Origin: Lachnospiraceae bacterium
GTDB lineage: Bacteria; Bacillota; Clostridia; Lachnospirales; Lachnospiraceae
DNA: 64,000 nucleotides
Direction of reading: 5' to 3'
Assembly (NCBI GenBank): GCA_017525525.1
Contig: JAFXSQ010000036.1
Location: 31,223-95,222 of the forward strand
Made by a program: the position numbers and the translations under genes. Below, in pieces: positions 42,942 through 51,973 of the stretch (position 1 is the first letter of the stretch; each line of letters starts with the position of its first letter). A model generated the notes under the pieces. The model made no database searches. It saw nothing but the letters and a program-made list of their open reading frames with translations, and was not told where the DNA came from.

Positions 42942-43679
42942 ATGAATAATTTTAAAGCAGTTATTCTTGCAGCAGGTAAGGGAACAAGGATGGACTCGGA
43001 ATTGCCTAAGTGTATAAATAAGGTATGTGATCAGCCAATGGTTCACTATGTGATAAAGGCGTGTAACGATGCGGGTGCAAGAGAGGTCTGTGTGGTTGTC
43101 GGTTACAGGGCTTTTGAGGTAAAGAGTGCGGTTTATGATGTGGTAACCTTCGCTGAGCAACGTGAGCAGCTCGGCACGGGTCATGCTGTAAAATGCGCCG
43201 CTGACTTTATAGGTACTGAGGGCGACACCTTGGTGCTTTGTGGGGATGCCCCGCTGATCACGGCGGAGACAATAAAGAGCCTGGTTGAGCTTCACAAGAA
43301 GCAGGCAAACGGTGTGACCGTCCTCTCGGCGAAGCTTGAGGACCCTACCGGCTACGGACGTATAATCAGGGACAGTGACGGAAGCTTTGTCAAGATAGTT
43401 GAGCAAAAGGACGGAACCCCCGAGGAGCTTATGTGCAACGAGATCAACTCAGGCATGTATATCTTTAATTCGGAGGCGCTTTCACAGTCTTTGGAGAGAC
43501 TTACCAACGACAATGCGGCAGGCGAGTATTACTTAACCGATACCATAGCCATGATCAAGAAGATAGGCTTAAAGGTTGAGGCTATGCCCTTAGAAGGTGC
43601 GGCGGTAGACGAGATACGCGGCGTCAACACGGTGGAGCAGCTTAAGGCGGCTGAAGAGATAATGAAGGCAAGGCAGTAG
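42942..43679 (+). CDS. GlmU-like nucleotidyltransferase without acetyltransferase domain
   Basis: 245 aa. ATG at 42942 follows AAGGAG. It matches the N-terminal uridylyltransferase half of GlmU: AVILAAGKGTRM nucleotide-binding loop, LPKCINKVCDQPMV, EQLGTGHAV, LVLCGDAPLI, PTGYGRIIRD and NEINSGMYIF. Full GlmU is about 450 aa with a left-handed helix acetyltransferase; here translation stops after the pyrophosphorylase half. Next to pth and mfd, the usual glmU neighbourhood, it may be the only uridylyltransferase for UDP-GlcNAc, with acetylation supplied elsewhere. Confidence 0.82.
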   Translation: MNNFKAVILAAGKGTRMDSELPKCINKVCDQPMVHYVIKACNDAGAREVCVVVGYRAFEVKSAVYDVVTFAEQREQLGTGHAVKCAADFIGTEGDTLVLCGDAPLITAETIKSLVELHKKQANGVTVLSAKLEDPTGYGRIIRDSDGSFVKIVEQKDGTPEELMCNEINSGMYIFNSEALSQSLERLTNDNAAGEYYLTDTIAMIKKIGLKVEAMPLEGAAVDEIRGVNTVEQLKAAEEIMKARQ

Positions 43680-43688
43680 AATGTCGGG

Positions 43689-43772
43689 TCATTCTGAGCG
43701 AGAGGTGTCATTCTGAGCGAGAGGTGTCATTCTGAGCGAGAGGTGCCATTCTGAGCGAAGCGAAGAATCTTA
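43689..43772. repeat. Four tandem 19-bp units of the dispersed repeat
   Basis: TCATTCTGAGCGAGAGGTG starts at 43689, 43708, 43727 and 43746 (last with CC), then GCGAAGCGAAGAATCTT. No spacers, so not a CRISPR. Lies between the glmU-like gene and pth. Confidence 0.85.
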
Positions 43773-43806
43773 AATACAAAGAATCTTAATACGGAAGGTT
43801 TTAATT

Positions 43807-44367
43807 GTGGTAATAATTGCAGGATTGGGAAACCCGGGGGACAAGTATGCGGGCACAAAGCATAATACGGGCTTCTCGGTAATATATAATATAAGCGACC
43901 GTTACAATATACCCCTTAACAAGGCGGAGCATAAAAGCCTTACGGGGCGTGGGGTTCTCGAGGGTGAGAAGGTAATACTTGCCATGCCTCAGACCTATAT
44001 GAACCTAAGCGGAGACGCTTTAAGGCTCCTTACGGATTACTATGATGTGGATCCCGAGACGGAGCTGATAGTAATATATGATGATGTGTCGCTTCCGGTC
44101 GGAAAACTCAGGATCAGAAAGAAGGGCAGCGCCGGAGGACATAACGGTATAAAGGACATCATAGCGAAGCTTGGAACCGATACATTTGCCAGAGTGAAGG
44201 TGGGTGTCGGGGAAAAGCCCGAGTACATGGACTTGGCGGATCATGTGTTGAGCAGGTTTGCCAAGGACGAGCTGCCTTTGGTCAGGGAGACGGTAGAGCG
44301 CGCGGCGGACGCCGTATGCGCCATTATAAGAGACGGCGCGGACAGCGCCATGAATAATTATAATTAA
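43807..44367 (+). CDS. pth: Peptidyl-tRNA hydrolase
   Basis: A 186-aa enzyme that frees tRNA from stalled peptidyl-tRNA. GTG start at 43807 with GGAAGG upstream. IIAGLGNPGDKYAGTKHNTGF carries the catalytic His19 and Asn9; MPQTYMNLSGDALR, VIYDDVSLPVGKLRIRKKGSAGGHNGIKDI (read in parts) are also diagnostic. It lies 3 bp before mfd, a common Firmicute pairing. Confidence 0.96.
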   Translation: MVIIAGLGNPGDKYAGTKHNTGFSVIYNISDRYNIPLNKAEHKSLTGRGVLEGEKVILAMPQTYMNLSGDALRLLTDYYDVDPETELIVIYDDVSLPVGKLRIRKKGSAGGHNGIKDIIAKLGTDTFARVKVGVGEKPEYMDLADHVLSRFAKDELPLVRETVERAADAVCAIIRDGADSAMNNYN

Positions 44368-44370
44368 GAT

Positions 44371-47300
44371 ATGCAGACATTATGCGATGCATTTGCAAAG
44401 TCGGATGAGGCGAAAAGACTTAGCGGCAGCAGATACCTGAGCGGTGTTAACGAGAGGGTGTTGCCGCTTCTTGTGTCGGCGCTTAACGGCCGGGACAACA
44501 TGAAGCTTGTGATAACCTATGATGAGAAGCGCGGCAGGGAGATAGCGGCGGATCTAAAGTTCTATGACAGAAGGACTTGCTTTTTCCCGGCAAGGGACGC
44601 GCTTTTTTACTCTGCGGATATCCATAGCAACACGGCGGCCCGTGAGAGGTTTGATGCCATAAAGCGGATATCCGAGCATGAGGCCGCTGCGGTGGTGGTA
44701 ACCGTGGACGGACTTATGGAGAAGCTTCCGAAACTGTCTAACATAATAGACAGTTTGATGAGCTTTAAGACGGGCGACGAGCTCGACAGTGACGGCTTTG
44801 CAAAGCGAATGACGGAAATAGGATACGAGAGGACCACCATGGTTGAGATGCCCGGGCAGTTTTCGGTGAGGGGAAGTATAATTGACATATACCCGCTCAC
44901 GGAGGAGTGCCCTGTTCGTCTTGAGCTTTTCGGAGATGAGATAGAAAGTATAAGAAGCTTTGATTTGGAGAGCCAGCGCTCCATAGAGAAGCTTGAAAGC
45001 TGCGAGATATACCCTGCGAGCGAGATGGTTCTTTCCGCAGCAAGGATAGATAAGGGAATAGCGGCGATAGAGAAGGAATTCAAGGAGCGCGAGGCATACT
45101 TTAAAAAGGATTTCAGGACCGAGCAGAGAGCAAGACTCCGCCATAGCGTGGAGGACTTAAAGGAGCGCGTGCTTGAGTTCGACTCTACCATGGGTCTTGA
45201 CTCTTATGTGGAATTCTTCTATGACGACTGCGGCACCCTGCTTGATTACTTCCCCGAGGGGACGGACATATATGTAGATGAACCTGAGAAGGTAGCCTTG
45301 AGGGCGCGGGACTATGACGCGGAGTTTAAGTCCTCCATGGAGGGAAGGCTTGCGGGCGGATATGTGCTGCCAACCCAGACGAAGGCGCTGCTCGATGCCG
45401 ATGAGGCACTTTTGCGAATCATGAAGAGGAAGCCGGTGCTGCTTTCGGAGTTTTCATCCAAGCTTGCCGACTGGGATGCGAAGGAATGCGCTACTGTAAA
45501 TGCGAGAAGGCAGGAGAGCTACCGCAATTCATTTGAGGCTCTTATGGCCGATATACTTCGCTGGAAGCAGAAGGGAATGAAGACGCTTATTCTGTCTCCT
45601 TCGGCGACCAGAGGCAAGAGAATAGCCAAGAACTTAAGGGATAACGATATAGAGGCGCACTACACCGAGGACAGGTTCCACATCATAAAGCCCGGGGAGG
45701 TCATGGTCTCCTTAGGCAGGCTTTCGGGCGGCTTTTTCATGGAGGCAGCCGGCATAAGCGTGGTGTGCGAAGGCGATATATTTACCACAAGGGAGATAAA
45801 GAATAAAAAGAAATACGGCGGCGGAGAGAAGATAGAGAGCTTCGCCGATATCTCCGAGGGCGACTACGTGGTTCATGAGAGACACGGCGTGGGCATATAC
45901 CGCGGCCTGGACAAGGTCGAGACCGACGGAAGAAAGAGAGATTACATCACTATTGAGTACGCCGGCGGAAGCAAGCTTTTTGTGCCGGTTGAGAGGCTTG
46001 AGGTAATAGGCAAGCTCTCGGGCAAGGACGGCGCGAAGCGCAAGCTGAACAAGCTCGGCGGAACCGAGTGGCAGAAGACAAGGAATACCGTAAAATCAAA
46101 GATAGACAACATAGCCAAGGAGTTGGTGGAGCTCTACGCTCTAAGGCAGATAAAGCAGGGCTTTGCCTACTCTCCGGACACCCCGTGGCAGAGAGAGTTC
46201 GAGGAGCTCTTCCCCTACGAAGAGACCGCGGACCAGGAGCGCGCCATAGAGGATACAAAGCGGGACATGGAGTCCGGCAAGATTATGGACAGACTTATCT
46301 GCGGGGATGTGGGCTTCGGCAAGACCGAGGTTTCGATACGCGCCGCATTTAAGGCGGTTCAGGACAACAAGCAGGTGGCGTACTTAGTTCCGACCACCAT
46401 ACTGTGCGAGCAGCATTACAATACCTTTAGGGAGAGGATGAAGGACTTTCCGGTAAACATCAGCATGCTGTCGCGCTTTGCAACCGCGAAGGATATAAAG
46501 CAGACCATAAGCGACTTAAAGAGTGGCAAATGCGATATAGTGATAGGCACTCACAGGCTGCTTTCCAAGGACGTGGAGTTCAAGAACCTGGGACTTCTCA
46601 TAATAGATGAGGAGCAGCGCTTCGGCGTAAAGCACAAGGAGCAGATTAAGCAGCTGAGGAAAAATGTGGATGTGCTGACCCTGACCGCAACGCCAATCCC
46701 GAGAACCCTGCACATGAGTCTGGTGGGTTTAAGAGACATAAGTCTGTTGGACGAGCCGCCGGTGGACAGGCTTCCGATTCAGACCTATGTCATGGAGTAT
46801 GACGAGGAGTTCGTCAAAGAGGCGATAAACAGGGAGCTGAAACGCAACGGGCAGGTTTACTACGTCTATAACAGGGTTGATAACATAGAGGACGTAACCA
46901 TTAATCTGCGGACTATCGTTCCGCATGCGACCATAGAGTTCGCGCACGGTCAGATGCACGAAAGGGAGCTTGAGGATGTGATGCGGCGGTTCATCTCCGG
47001 TGAGATAGATGTGCTCGTCTCGACGACCATAATAGAGACCGGGCTTGACATACCGAATGTAAATACCATGATAATCCATGACTCCGACCGTTACGGACTG
47101 GCGCAGCTTTACCAGCTCAGGGGCCGCGTGGGAAGGTCGTCGCGGAGCGCCTATGCATTTCTTATGTACAGAAAGGACAAGCTCTTAAAGGAGGTTGCGG
47201 AGAAGAGGCTCAAGGCCATAAGGGAGTTTACGGACTTAGGCTCAGGGTATAAGATATCCATGAAGGACTTAGAGATAAGAGGCGCCGGCAACCTGCTGGG

Positions 47301-47880
47301 AAAGGAGCAGTCCGGAAATGTGGAGGCCGTGGGCTATGATATGTATGTGCGTCTTCTCTCGGATGCGATAAAGAGGCTTTCGGGTGAGAAAACGGAGGAA
47401 AGGGATTTCCTCACCACGGTGGATCTTCCGGTGGACGCTTACATACCCGAAACCTATGTCAAAAATGAGTTCGTGAAGCTTGATTTGTACAAGAGGATTT
47501 CAAGGCTTAACAACCGTGAGGAGAGTGACGACATCCTCGAAGAGGTGAGAGACCGCTTCGGTGAGCCTCCGAGGGAATTTATGCGGCTTATCGAAGTGGC
47601 CTGCGTCAAGGCGAAGGCCCACAGGGCTTATATCACGGACATAAAATACTTAAACGGCGAGCTTAAAGTATTCATAGCCGACGGCGCGCCGGTTAACATG
47701 GAGAAGCTCGGCAAGCTCTTAAAGAGGAGCAAGGGCACCTTGAAGATATTTACGGAGAAGCAGAGCGGAGTGAAAATGGCCGCGTCGAAGACGGTTCAGG
47801 AGGAGCTTATCAAAACGGCTGACGTGTTGGTAGACAAATTGTCTAATGTGTTGGACATTGAGGTGGAAAAGGATGATTAA
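44371..47880 (+). CDS. mfd: Transcription-repair coupling factor
   Basis: A 1169-aa DNA translocase that removes stalled RNA polymerase and recruits UvrA. The N-terminal UvrB-like region ([27 protein letters not shown]) is followed by the polymerase-interaction domain ([18 protein letters not shown]) and the RecG-like motor: [16 protein letters not shown] (Walker A), [16 protein letters not shown] (DEEQ box), [29 protein letters not shown] and [16 protein letters not shown]. The C-terminal D7 domain is present. Length is normal. Its stop overlaps the next start. Confidence 0.97.
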   Translation: MQTLCDAFAKSDEAKRLSGSRYLSGVNERVLPLLVSALNGRDNMKLVITYDEKRGREIAADLKFYDRRTCFFPARDALFYSADIHSNTAARERFDAIKRISEHEAAAVVVTVDGLMEKLPKLSNIIDSLMSFKTGDELDSDGFAKRMTEIGYERTTMVEMPGQFSVRGSIIDIYPLTEECPVRLELFGDEIESIRSFDLESQRSIEKLESCEIYPASEMVLSAARIDKGIAAIEKEFKEREAYFKKDFRTEQRARLRHSVEDLKERVLEFDSTMGLDSYVEFFYDDCGTLLDYFPEGTDIYVDEPEKVALRARDYDAEFKSSMEGRLAGGYVLPTQTKALLDADEALLRIMKRKPVLLSEFSSKLADWDAKECATVNARRQESYRNSFEALMADILRWKQKGMKTLILSPSATRGKRIAKNLRDNDIEAHYTEDRFHIIKPGEVMVSLGRLSGGFFMEAAGISVVCEGDIFTTREIKNKKKYGGGEKIESFADISEGDYVVHERHGVGIYRGLDKVETDGRKRDYITIEYAGGSKLFVPVERLEVIGKLSGKDGAKRKLNKLGGTEWQKTRNTVKSKIDNIAKELVELYALRQIKQGFAYSPDTPWQREFEELFPYEETADQERAIEDTKRDMESGKIMDRLICGDVGFGKTEVSIRAAFKAVQDNKQVAYLVPTTILCEQHYNTFRERMKDFPVNISMLSRFATAKDIKQTISDLKSGKCDIVIGTHRLLSKDVEFKNLGLLIIDEEQRFGVKHKEQIKQLRKNVDVLTLTATPIPRTLHMSLVGLRDISLLDEPPVDRLPIQTYVMEYDEEFVKEAINRELKRNGQVYYVYNRVDNIEDVTINLRTIVPHATIEFAHGQMHERELEDVMRRFISGEIDVLVSTTIIETGLDIPNVNTMIIHDSDRYGLAQLYQLRGRVGRSSRSAYAFLMYRKDKLLKEVAEKRLKAIREFTDLGSGYKISMKDLEIRGAGNLLGKEQSGNVEAVGYDMYVRLLSDAIKRLSGEKTEERDFLTTVDLPVDAYIPETYVKNEFVKLDLYKRISRLNNREESDDILEEVRDRFGEPPREFMRLIEVACVKAKAHRAYITDIKYLNGELKVFIADGAPVNMEKLGKLLKRSKGTLKIFTEKQSGVKMAASKTVQEELIKTADVLVDKLSNVLDIEVEKDD

Positions 47881-48949
47881 GAATACATTATTAAAGAAGA
47901 AGATAATCTCTGCGGTAATGCTCGGAATACTTGCCGTGTCTGTTCCTGCCTGCGGCGCGAAGCAGCCTGAGGCTTCGACCACGGTGGAGGAGGGCGTGGA
48001 GAAAACCGTTGTTTTCACCTACGGCAACAATGTTGTCACAAAGGGCGAGGTCTACATCTACATCAATACTGTGAAGGAACGCTATGAGCTTCAGTACGGC
48101 AAGGATGTGTGGAATGTGACCATCGAGGAGGGACTCGACCAGAATGTTACCATGGCGGGCCTTACCAAGCAGGAGGTCGTGGAGGAGATAGTCCGTGTAA
48201 AGACCTTGGCCGCGCACGCGGAGGAGATGGGAGTATCCTTAAGCGTGAACGATACCGATGAGATAGACAAGAAGGTTACGGAATTCTACGAAGGACTTAC
48301 CGATGACGACAAGAAGCGCATGGAGCTCGACGAGGAGAAAATAAGGCGCGTGTATGAGGAAACTGCCATCGCCAAGGAGGTTGAGGACAAGATTCTCGAG
48401 AAGAACCCGGTGGAGGTTTCAAGCGAGGAAGCGCGAATGACCAGGTTTTATGATATGTATTTCCCGTGCTACTCCATAGACGAGAAGGGCAATGTGACCT
48501 CATACTCGGACACTCAGCGCGAAAAGCAGTACAAGAACGCACTTCAGGCGGCGAGTACGCTGGCTACGGCATCGCTTAACGACGATGACGATGCCAAGGA
48601 TGTGGAGAAGCTGGCTGAATACTATAAGCTCGACCAGGCAAAGGAGCAGGTTCTTTCGCCGAACGAGATATTGGAAACCTACGGAGAAGATATATATAAT
48701 CTGCTATATTCCATGGAAAACGGGGCCTACAGCGAGGTCGTGGAGAGCGAATACGGATATCATGTGTTCGTGATGTACGAACTTACCGACCGGGAGAAGA
48801 CCGAGGAGAAGAAGCAGCGCCTAAAGGACGAGCGCGTCAATGAGGAGCTCGCGGAGACGCTCGAAAAATGGCGCACCGAGATCGACCCCGAGTTCAAGTA
48901 TCCCGACTCCGTCGACATGGAGGTGTACGATTCGATATTTAATGGCTGA
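47873..48949 (+). CDS. PrsA/SurA-like lipoprotein foldase
   Basis: 358 aa; ATG 47873 overlaps the mfd stop by 8 bp and follows GAGGTGGAAAAGG. The N terminus KKKIISAVMLGILAVSVPAC is a lipoprotein signal with the modified Cys at about 27. The helical chaperone domain (YGNNVVTKGEVYIYINTVKERYEL, TKQEVVEEIVRVKTLAAHAEE) resembles SurA_N. A parvulin-like segment EQVLSPNEILETYG and SEVVESEYGYHVFVMYE is present in degenerate form, so prolyl isomerase activity is uncertain. Likely helps fold exported proteins on the outer side of the membrane. Confidence 0.8.
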   Translation: MIKNTLLKKKIISAVMLGILAVSVPACGAKQPEASTTVEEGVEKTVVFTYGNNVVTKGEVYIYINTVKERYELQYGKDVWNVTIEEGLDQNVTMAGLTKQEVVEEIVRVKTLAAHAEEMGVSLSVNDTDEIDKKVTEFYEGLTDDDKKRMELDEEKIRRVYEETAIAKEVEDKILEKNPVEVSSEEARMTRFYDMYFPCYSIDEKGNVTSYSDTQREKQYKNALQAASTLATASLNDDDDAKDVEKLAEYYKLDQAKEQVLSPNEILETYGEDIYNLLYSMENGAYSEVVESEYGYHVFVMYELTDREKTEEKKQRLKDERVNEELAETLEKWRTEIDPEFKYPDSVDMEVYDSIFNG

Positions 48950-48950
48950 T

Positions 48951-49142
48951 GTGACGCGGCATAACGCCGGTCATATTGGGTACGCAGGACGCTCGCGCTC
49001 TGGTTCACGACGTAGCGGTTCTAAGCGGTCAAAAAACGCCCGCTAAGAACCGACGTCGCTCAACAGCCTGCTTAACCCAATACGAACCGGCGACACCGCG
49101 TTCTTTACTTCGGTTATTCAGGCTCGGCGACACCGCGTCACT
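48951..49142. repeat. Large imperfect palindrome with terminal inverted repeats (MITE-like)
   Basis: Ends GTGACGCGG (48951) and CCGCGTCAC (49134-49142) are perfect inverted repeats. Inside, GCCGG / CCGGC, TATTGGGT / ACCCAATA, GCAGG / CCTGC, GACGT / ACGTC and GGTTCTAAGCGG / CCGCTAAGAACC pair in nested order around TCAAAAAACG. CGGCGACACCGCGT occurs twice at the right end. No reading frame of note. Could be a small non-autonomous mobile element or a structured RNA. Confidence 0.55.
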
Positions 49143-49272
49143 AAATACTGTAATTTCGGCATTCCCGTCCTGCACGTCCCCCGCAATGCCCGATTTTTCG
49201 GGAATGTGAACATTCTGTGTTCAAACTTTCCATATTTCATAAGGCTTTACAAGCTGTCGTCTATCACATTAG
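49143..49272. other. Intergenic segment before the nrdD promoter
   Basis: No gene is visible. A weak hairpin CATTCCCG / CGGGAATG (about 49160-49206) may terminate upstream transcripts; the rest is AT-rich. Confidence 0.4.
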
Positions 49273-49318
49273 ACACAATATATAGTAAAAAAGTGAAAAA
49301 AGCCACTATATTTAGTGG
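49273..49318 (+). promoter_or_regulatory. Tandem NrdR boxes
   Basis: ACACAATATATAGT (49273-49286) and CACTATATTTAGTG (49304-49317), 31 bp apart (three helical turns), match the NrdR repressor box form. The second box touches the -35 of the nrdD promoter. Confidence 0.75.
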
Positions 49319-49344
49319 ACAAAACGGGATAAGGGTGCTATAAT
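49316..49344 (+). promoter_or_regulatory. nrdD promoter
   Basis: TGGACA (49316-49321), 17 bp, TATAAT (49339-49344). A leader hairpin ACGGG..CCCGT with TTTTTG follows at about 49352-49376. Confidence 0.75.
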
Positions 49345-49478
49345 ACATTCTCACGGGAGAAAGTGCCCCGTTTTTGTGCACCTTAAAATGCAGGTGCAGG
49401 ATATGGATACAGGTATGTATTCATTCATAAGATAACTTCTGTCAATAACAAAATATACACACATAAGGAGAGGGGAAA

Positions 49479-51605
49479 ATGAAGGTTATCAAAAGAGACG
49501 GTCAGACAGTGAACTTCGACCGTTCGAAGATCGTATCGGCCATCAGGAAGGCCAATGCTGAGGTTGACGAGGAGGAAAAGGTATCCGACGAACGGATCGA
49601 GGCCATAGTTCAGGGCATCGAGGATAAGAAGAAAAAGAGGATCCTTGTTGAGGATATCCAGGATATCATAGAGCACGATCTGATGGAGGACGGCAAATAT
49701 GTTCTTGCGAAGACCTATATCATCTATCGTTATACCAGGGAGCTTGTCAGAAAGGCAAATACCACCGATAATTCTATTTTGAGCCTTATCAAGAACAGTA
49801 ATAAGGATGTCATGGAGGAGAATTCGAATAAGAATGCTACCGTAGCATCCACACAGAGGGATCTTATCGCGGGTGAGGTATCCAAGGATCTTACCAGAAG
49901 AGTTCTTCTTCCGGAGAAGATCTCAAAGGCTCATGATGAGGGTGCGATACATTTCCATGATGCGGATTACTTCCTGCAGCCGATATTCAACTGCTGCCTT
50001 ATCAATATAGGTGATATGCTCGACAACGGCACCGTGATGAACGGCAAGCTCATAGAGAGCCCGAAGAGCTTCCAGGTCGCATGTACGGTGACCACGCAGA
50101 TCATCGCAAGTGTCGCATCGTCGCAGTACGGCGGTCAGTCGGTCGATATGATCCATTTGGGCAAGTATTTAAGAAAGAGCCATGATAAGTACAAGCAGCG
50201 CTTTATGGAGGATTTCGGCGATAAGCTTGATGAGGAGACTATAGACAGGATGGTTGAGGAGCGCCTCTATGATGAGCTTAAGAGCGGCGTTCAGACCATG
50301 CAGTATCAGATAAATACTTTGATGACGACCAACGGCCAGTCACCCTTTGTGACACTCTTCCTTCACCTTGATAAGGATGATGAGTACATAGAGGAGAATG
50401 CAAGGATTATAATGGAGATCCTGCGCCAGAGACTTGAAGGTATCAAGAATGAGGCGGGTGTTTATGTGACACCGGCGTTCCCGAAGCTTGTTTATGTGCT
50501 TGATGAGTGCAACTGCTTAAAGGGCGGCAAGTATGATTATATTACGGAGCTTGCCGTGCAGTGCTCCGCAAAGAGAATGTATCCGGATTACATTTCCGCG
50601 AAGAAGATGCGTGAGAATTACGAAGGAAATGTATTCTCGCCCATGGGCTGCCGGTCATTCCTTTCCCCGTGGAAGGATGCGGACGGCAATTACAAGTGGG
50701 AGGGACGCTTCAACCAGGGCGTTGTATCGCTCAACCTTCCGCAGATAGGAATTCTGTCAAAGGGTGATGAGGACAAGTTCTGGGCACTGCTTGACGACAG
50801 GCTTGAGCTTTGCTACGAGGCGCTGATGTGCCGCCACAACGCTCTTATGGGCGTGACCTCGGATGTGAGTCCGATCCACTGGCAGTACGGAGCTATCGCA
50901 AGGTTAAAAAAAGGTGAAAAGATTGACCGTTACCTGATGAACGGCTACTCCACCATCTCACTCGGATATATAGGCTTATATGAGCTCACAAAGCTTGTCA
51001 AGGGTGTGAGCCATACTACTCCCGAGGGCGAGGAGTTCGCCATGAGGGTTATGAAGAAGTTAAGAGCTTCATGCGACAAGTGGAAGGCTGAGACAGGTAT
51101 CGCCTTCGGCCTCTACGGCACACCGGCAGAGTCACTCTGCTACAGATTCGCGCGTATCGATAAGGAGCGCTTCGGAACTATCGAGGATGTAACCGATAAG
51201 GGTTATTACACCAACTCCTACCATGTGGATGTAAGGGAGAGGATAGATGCCTTTAGCAAGTTCAGGTTCGAGGCTAAGTTCCAACCCATTTCATCCGGCG
51301 GATGCATATCTTATGTGGAGATACCGAACATGCGCCACAACATAGATGCCATGCAGGAGGTTGTACGCTTCATCTATGACAACATCCAGTATGCGGAGTT
51401 TAACACCAAGTCGGATTACTGCCATGTATGCGGCTTCGATGGTGAGATAATAGTAAATGACGACAACGAGTGGGAGTGCCCTCAGTGCGGCAATAAGGAC
51501 CACAGCAAGATGAATGTTACCCGTCGTACCTGCGGTTACCTTGGTGAGAACTTCTGGAACGTAGGCAAGACCAAGGAGATCAAGTCGAGAGTGCTTCACC
51601 TGTAG
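49479..51605 (+). CDS. nrdD: Anaerobic ribonucleoside-triphosphate reductase (class III)
   Basis: A 708-aa glycyl-radical enzyme making dNTPs without oxygen. The N-terminal ATP-cone (KVIKRDGQTVNFDRSKIVSAIRKAN in parts) gives allosteric control. The catalytic barrel has AIHFHDADYF, NCCLINIGDML and SSQYGGQS. The C-terminal zinc site is CHVCG...CPQCG, and the glycyl radical lies in RRTCGYLGENFWN near the end. AGGAGAGG precedes the ATG. NrdR boxes lie upstream. Its activase gene nrdG is at 53826, unusually separated by two unrelated genes. Confidence 0.97.
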   Translation: MKVIKRDGQTVNFDRSKIVSAIRKANAEVDEEEKVSDERIEAIVQGIEDKKKKRILVEDIQDIIEHDLMEDGKYVLAKTYIIYRYTRELVRKANTTDNSILSLIKNSNKDVMEENSNKNATVASTQRDLIAGEVSKDLTRRVLLPEKISKAHDEGAIHFHDADYFLQPIFNCCLINIGDMLDNGTVMNGKLIESPKSFQVACTVTTQIIASVASSQYGGQSVDMIHLGKYLRKSHDKYKQRFMEDFGDKLDEETIDRMVEERLYDELKSGVQTMQYQINTLMTTNGQSPFVTLFLHLDKDDEYIEENARIIMEILRQRLEGIKNEAGVYVTPAFPKLVYVLDECNCLKGGKYDYITELAVQCSAKRMYPDYISAKKMRENYEGNVFSPMGCRSFLSPWKDADGNYKWEGRFNQGVVSLNLPQIGILSKGDEDKFWALLDDRLELCYEALMCRHNALMGVTSDVSPIHWQYGAIARLKKGEKIDRYLMNGYSTISLGYIGLYELTKLVKGVSHTTPEGEEFAMRVMKKLRASCDKWKAETGIAFGLYGTPAESLCYRFARIDKERFGTIEDVTDKGYYTNSYHVDVRERIDAFSKFRFEAKFQPISSGGCISYVEIPNMRHNIDAMQEVVRFIYDNIQYAEFNTKSDYCHVCGFDGEIIVNDDNEWECPQCGNKDHSKMNVTRRTCGYLGENFWNVGKTKEIKSRVLHL

Positions 51606-51705
51606 AGTTTAAGAAAATTCCATAATTGCATAATTACATTTTGTCTCATAATTCAAAAGCCTTATGTAGTAAGGGTTTAGGGCGTGAGATATAAAAAAGT
51701 TTAAG

Positions 51706-51751
51706 AAAAACTGTCCCATAATTATTTGATGAATTATGGGACAGTTTTTTT
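51706..51751. terminator. Bidirectional terminator after nrdD
   Basis: AAAAACTGTCCCATAATT and AATTATGGGACAGTTTTT form a perfect 18-bp stem with an 8-nt loop and flanking A and T runs on both strands. Confidence 0.9.
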
Positions 51752-51759
51752 GATAAGAC

Positions 51760-51906
51760 TCAATCCCACAGATTCCAAAACCACTTTTTGAACAGATCAA
51801 GAGCTTTATTCTTGCACTCATCCCTATAAGCTCTAATTTCTTTCGCCTCTTTTGTATCCCGCTTAATCCATAGGATGCTTCCATATATATTGACACAATA
51901 AACCAT
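51760..51906 (-). CDS. Possible small ORF or gene remnant (48 aa)
   Basis: The minus-strand frame reads MVYCVNIYGSILWIKRDTKE and ends KKWFWNLWD just before the bidirectional terminator. The tail is amphipathic and Trp-rich. There is no ribosome site, and its start overlaps the operator palindrome, so it may be the C-terminal stub of a lost gene or chance. Not recognised. Confidence 0.22.
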   Translation of the reverse strand: MVYCVNIYGSILWIKRDTKEAKEIRAYRDECKNKALDLFKKWFWNLWD

Positions 51907-51918
51907 TTGGTTTATACT
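51890..51918 (+). promoter_or_regulatory. Promoter with 18-bp palindromic operator
   Basis: TTGACA (51890-51895), 17-bp spacer, TATACT (51913-51918). The spacer holds the perfect palindrome ATAAACCATTTGGTTTAT (51898-51915), ideally placed for repression, probably by the HTH protein encoded next. Confidence 0.75.
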
Positions 51919-51973
51919 TCGTTGCGAGGCATAGGTTTTACATATAATACTTGTTGGATACAGAGGTTTATTT

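Larger units (their letters stand above)
51606..51973. other. Intergenic segment between nrdD and the HTH gene
   Basis: Holds the nrdD terminator, a possible short minus-strand ORF (51760-51906), and the promoter with palindromic operator of the next gene. Base composition is AT-richer than its surroundings. Confidence 0.6.

Noticed and set aside
43689-43772. Four evenly spaced repeats, possible CRISPR
   Set aside because: Units are directly adjacent 19-mers with no spacers and match a dispersed intergenic repeat; no cas genes nearby.
44554-45191. Two overlapping minus-strand ORFs of about 195 aa inside mfd
   Set aside because: They lie fully within the conserved mfd reading frame, have no start signals and no recognisable domains.
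51609-51896. 95-aa minus-strand ORF between nrdD and the HTH gene
   Set aside because: It runs straight through the perfect bidirectional terminator; the other minus frame (51760-51906) that stops before it is the better candidate.
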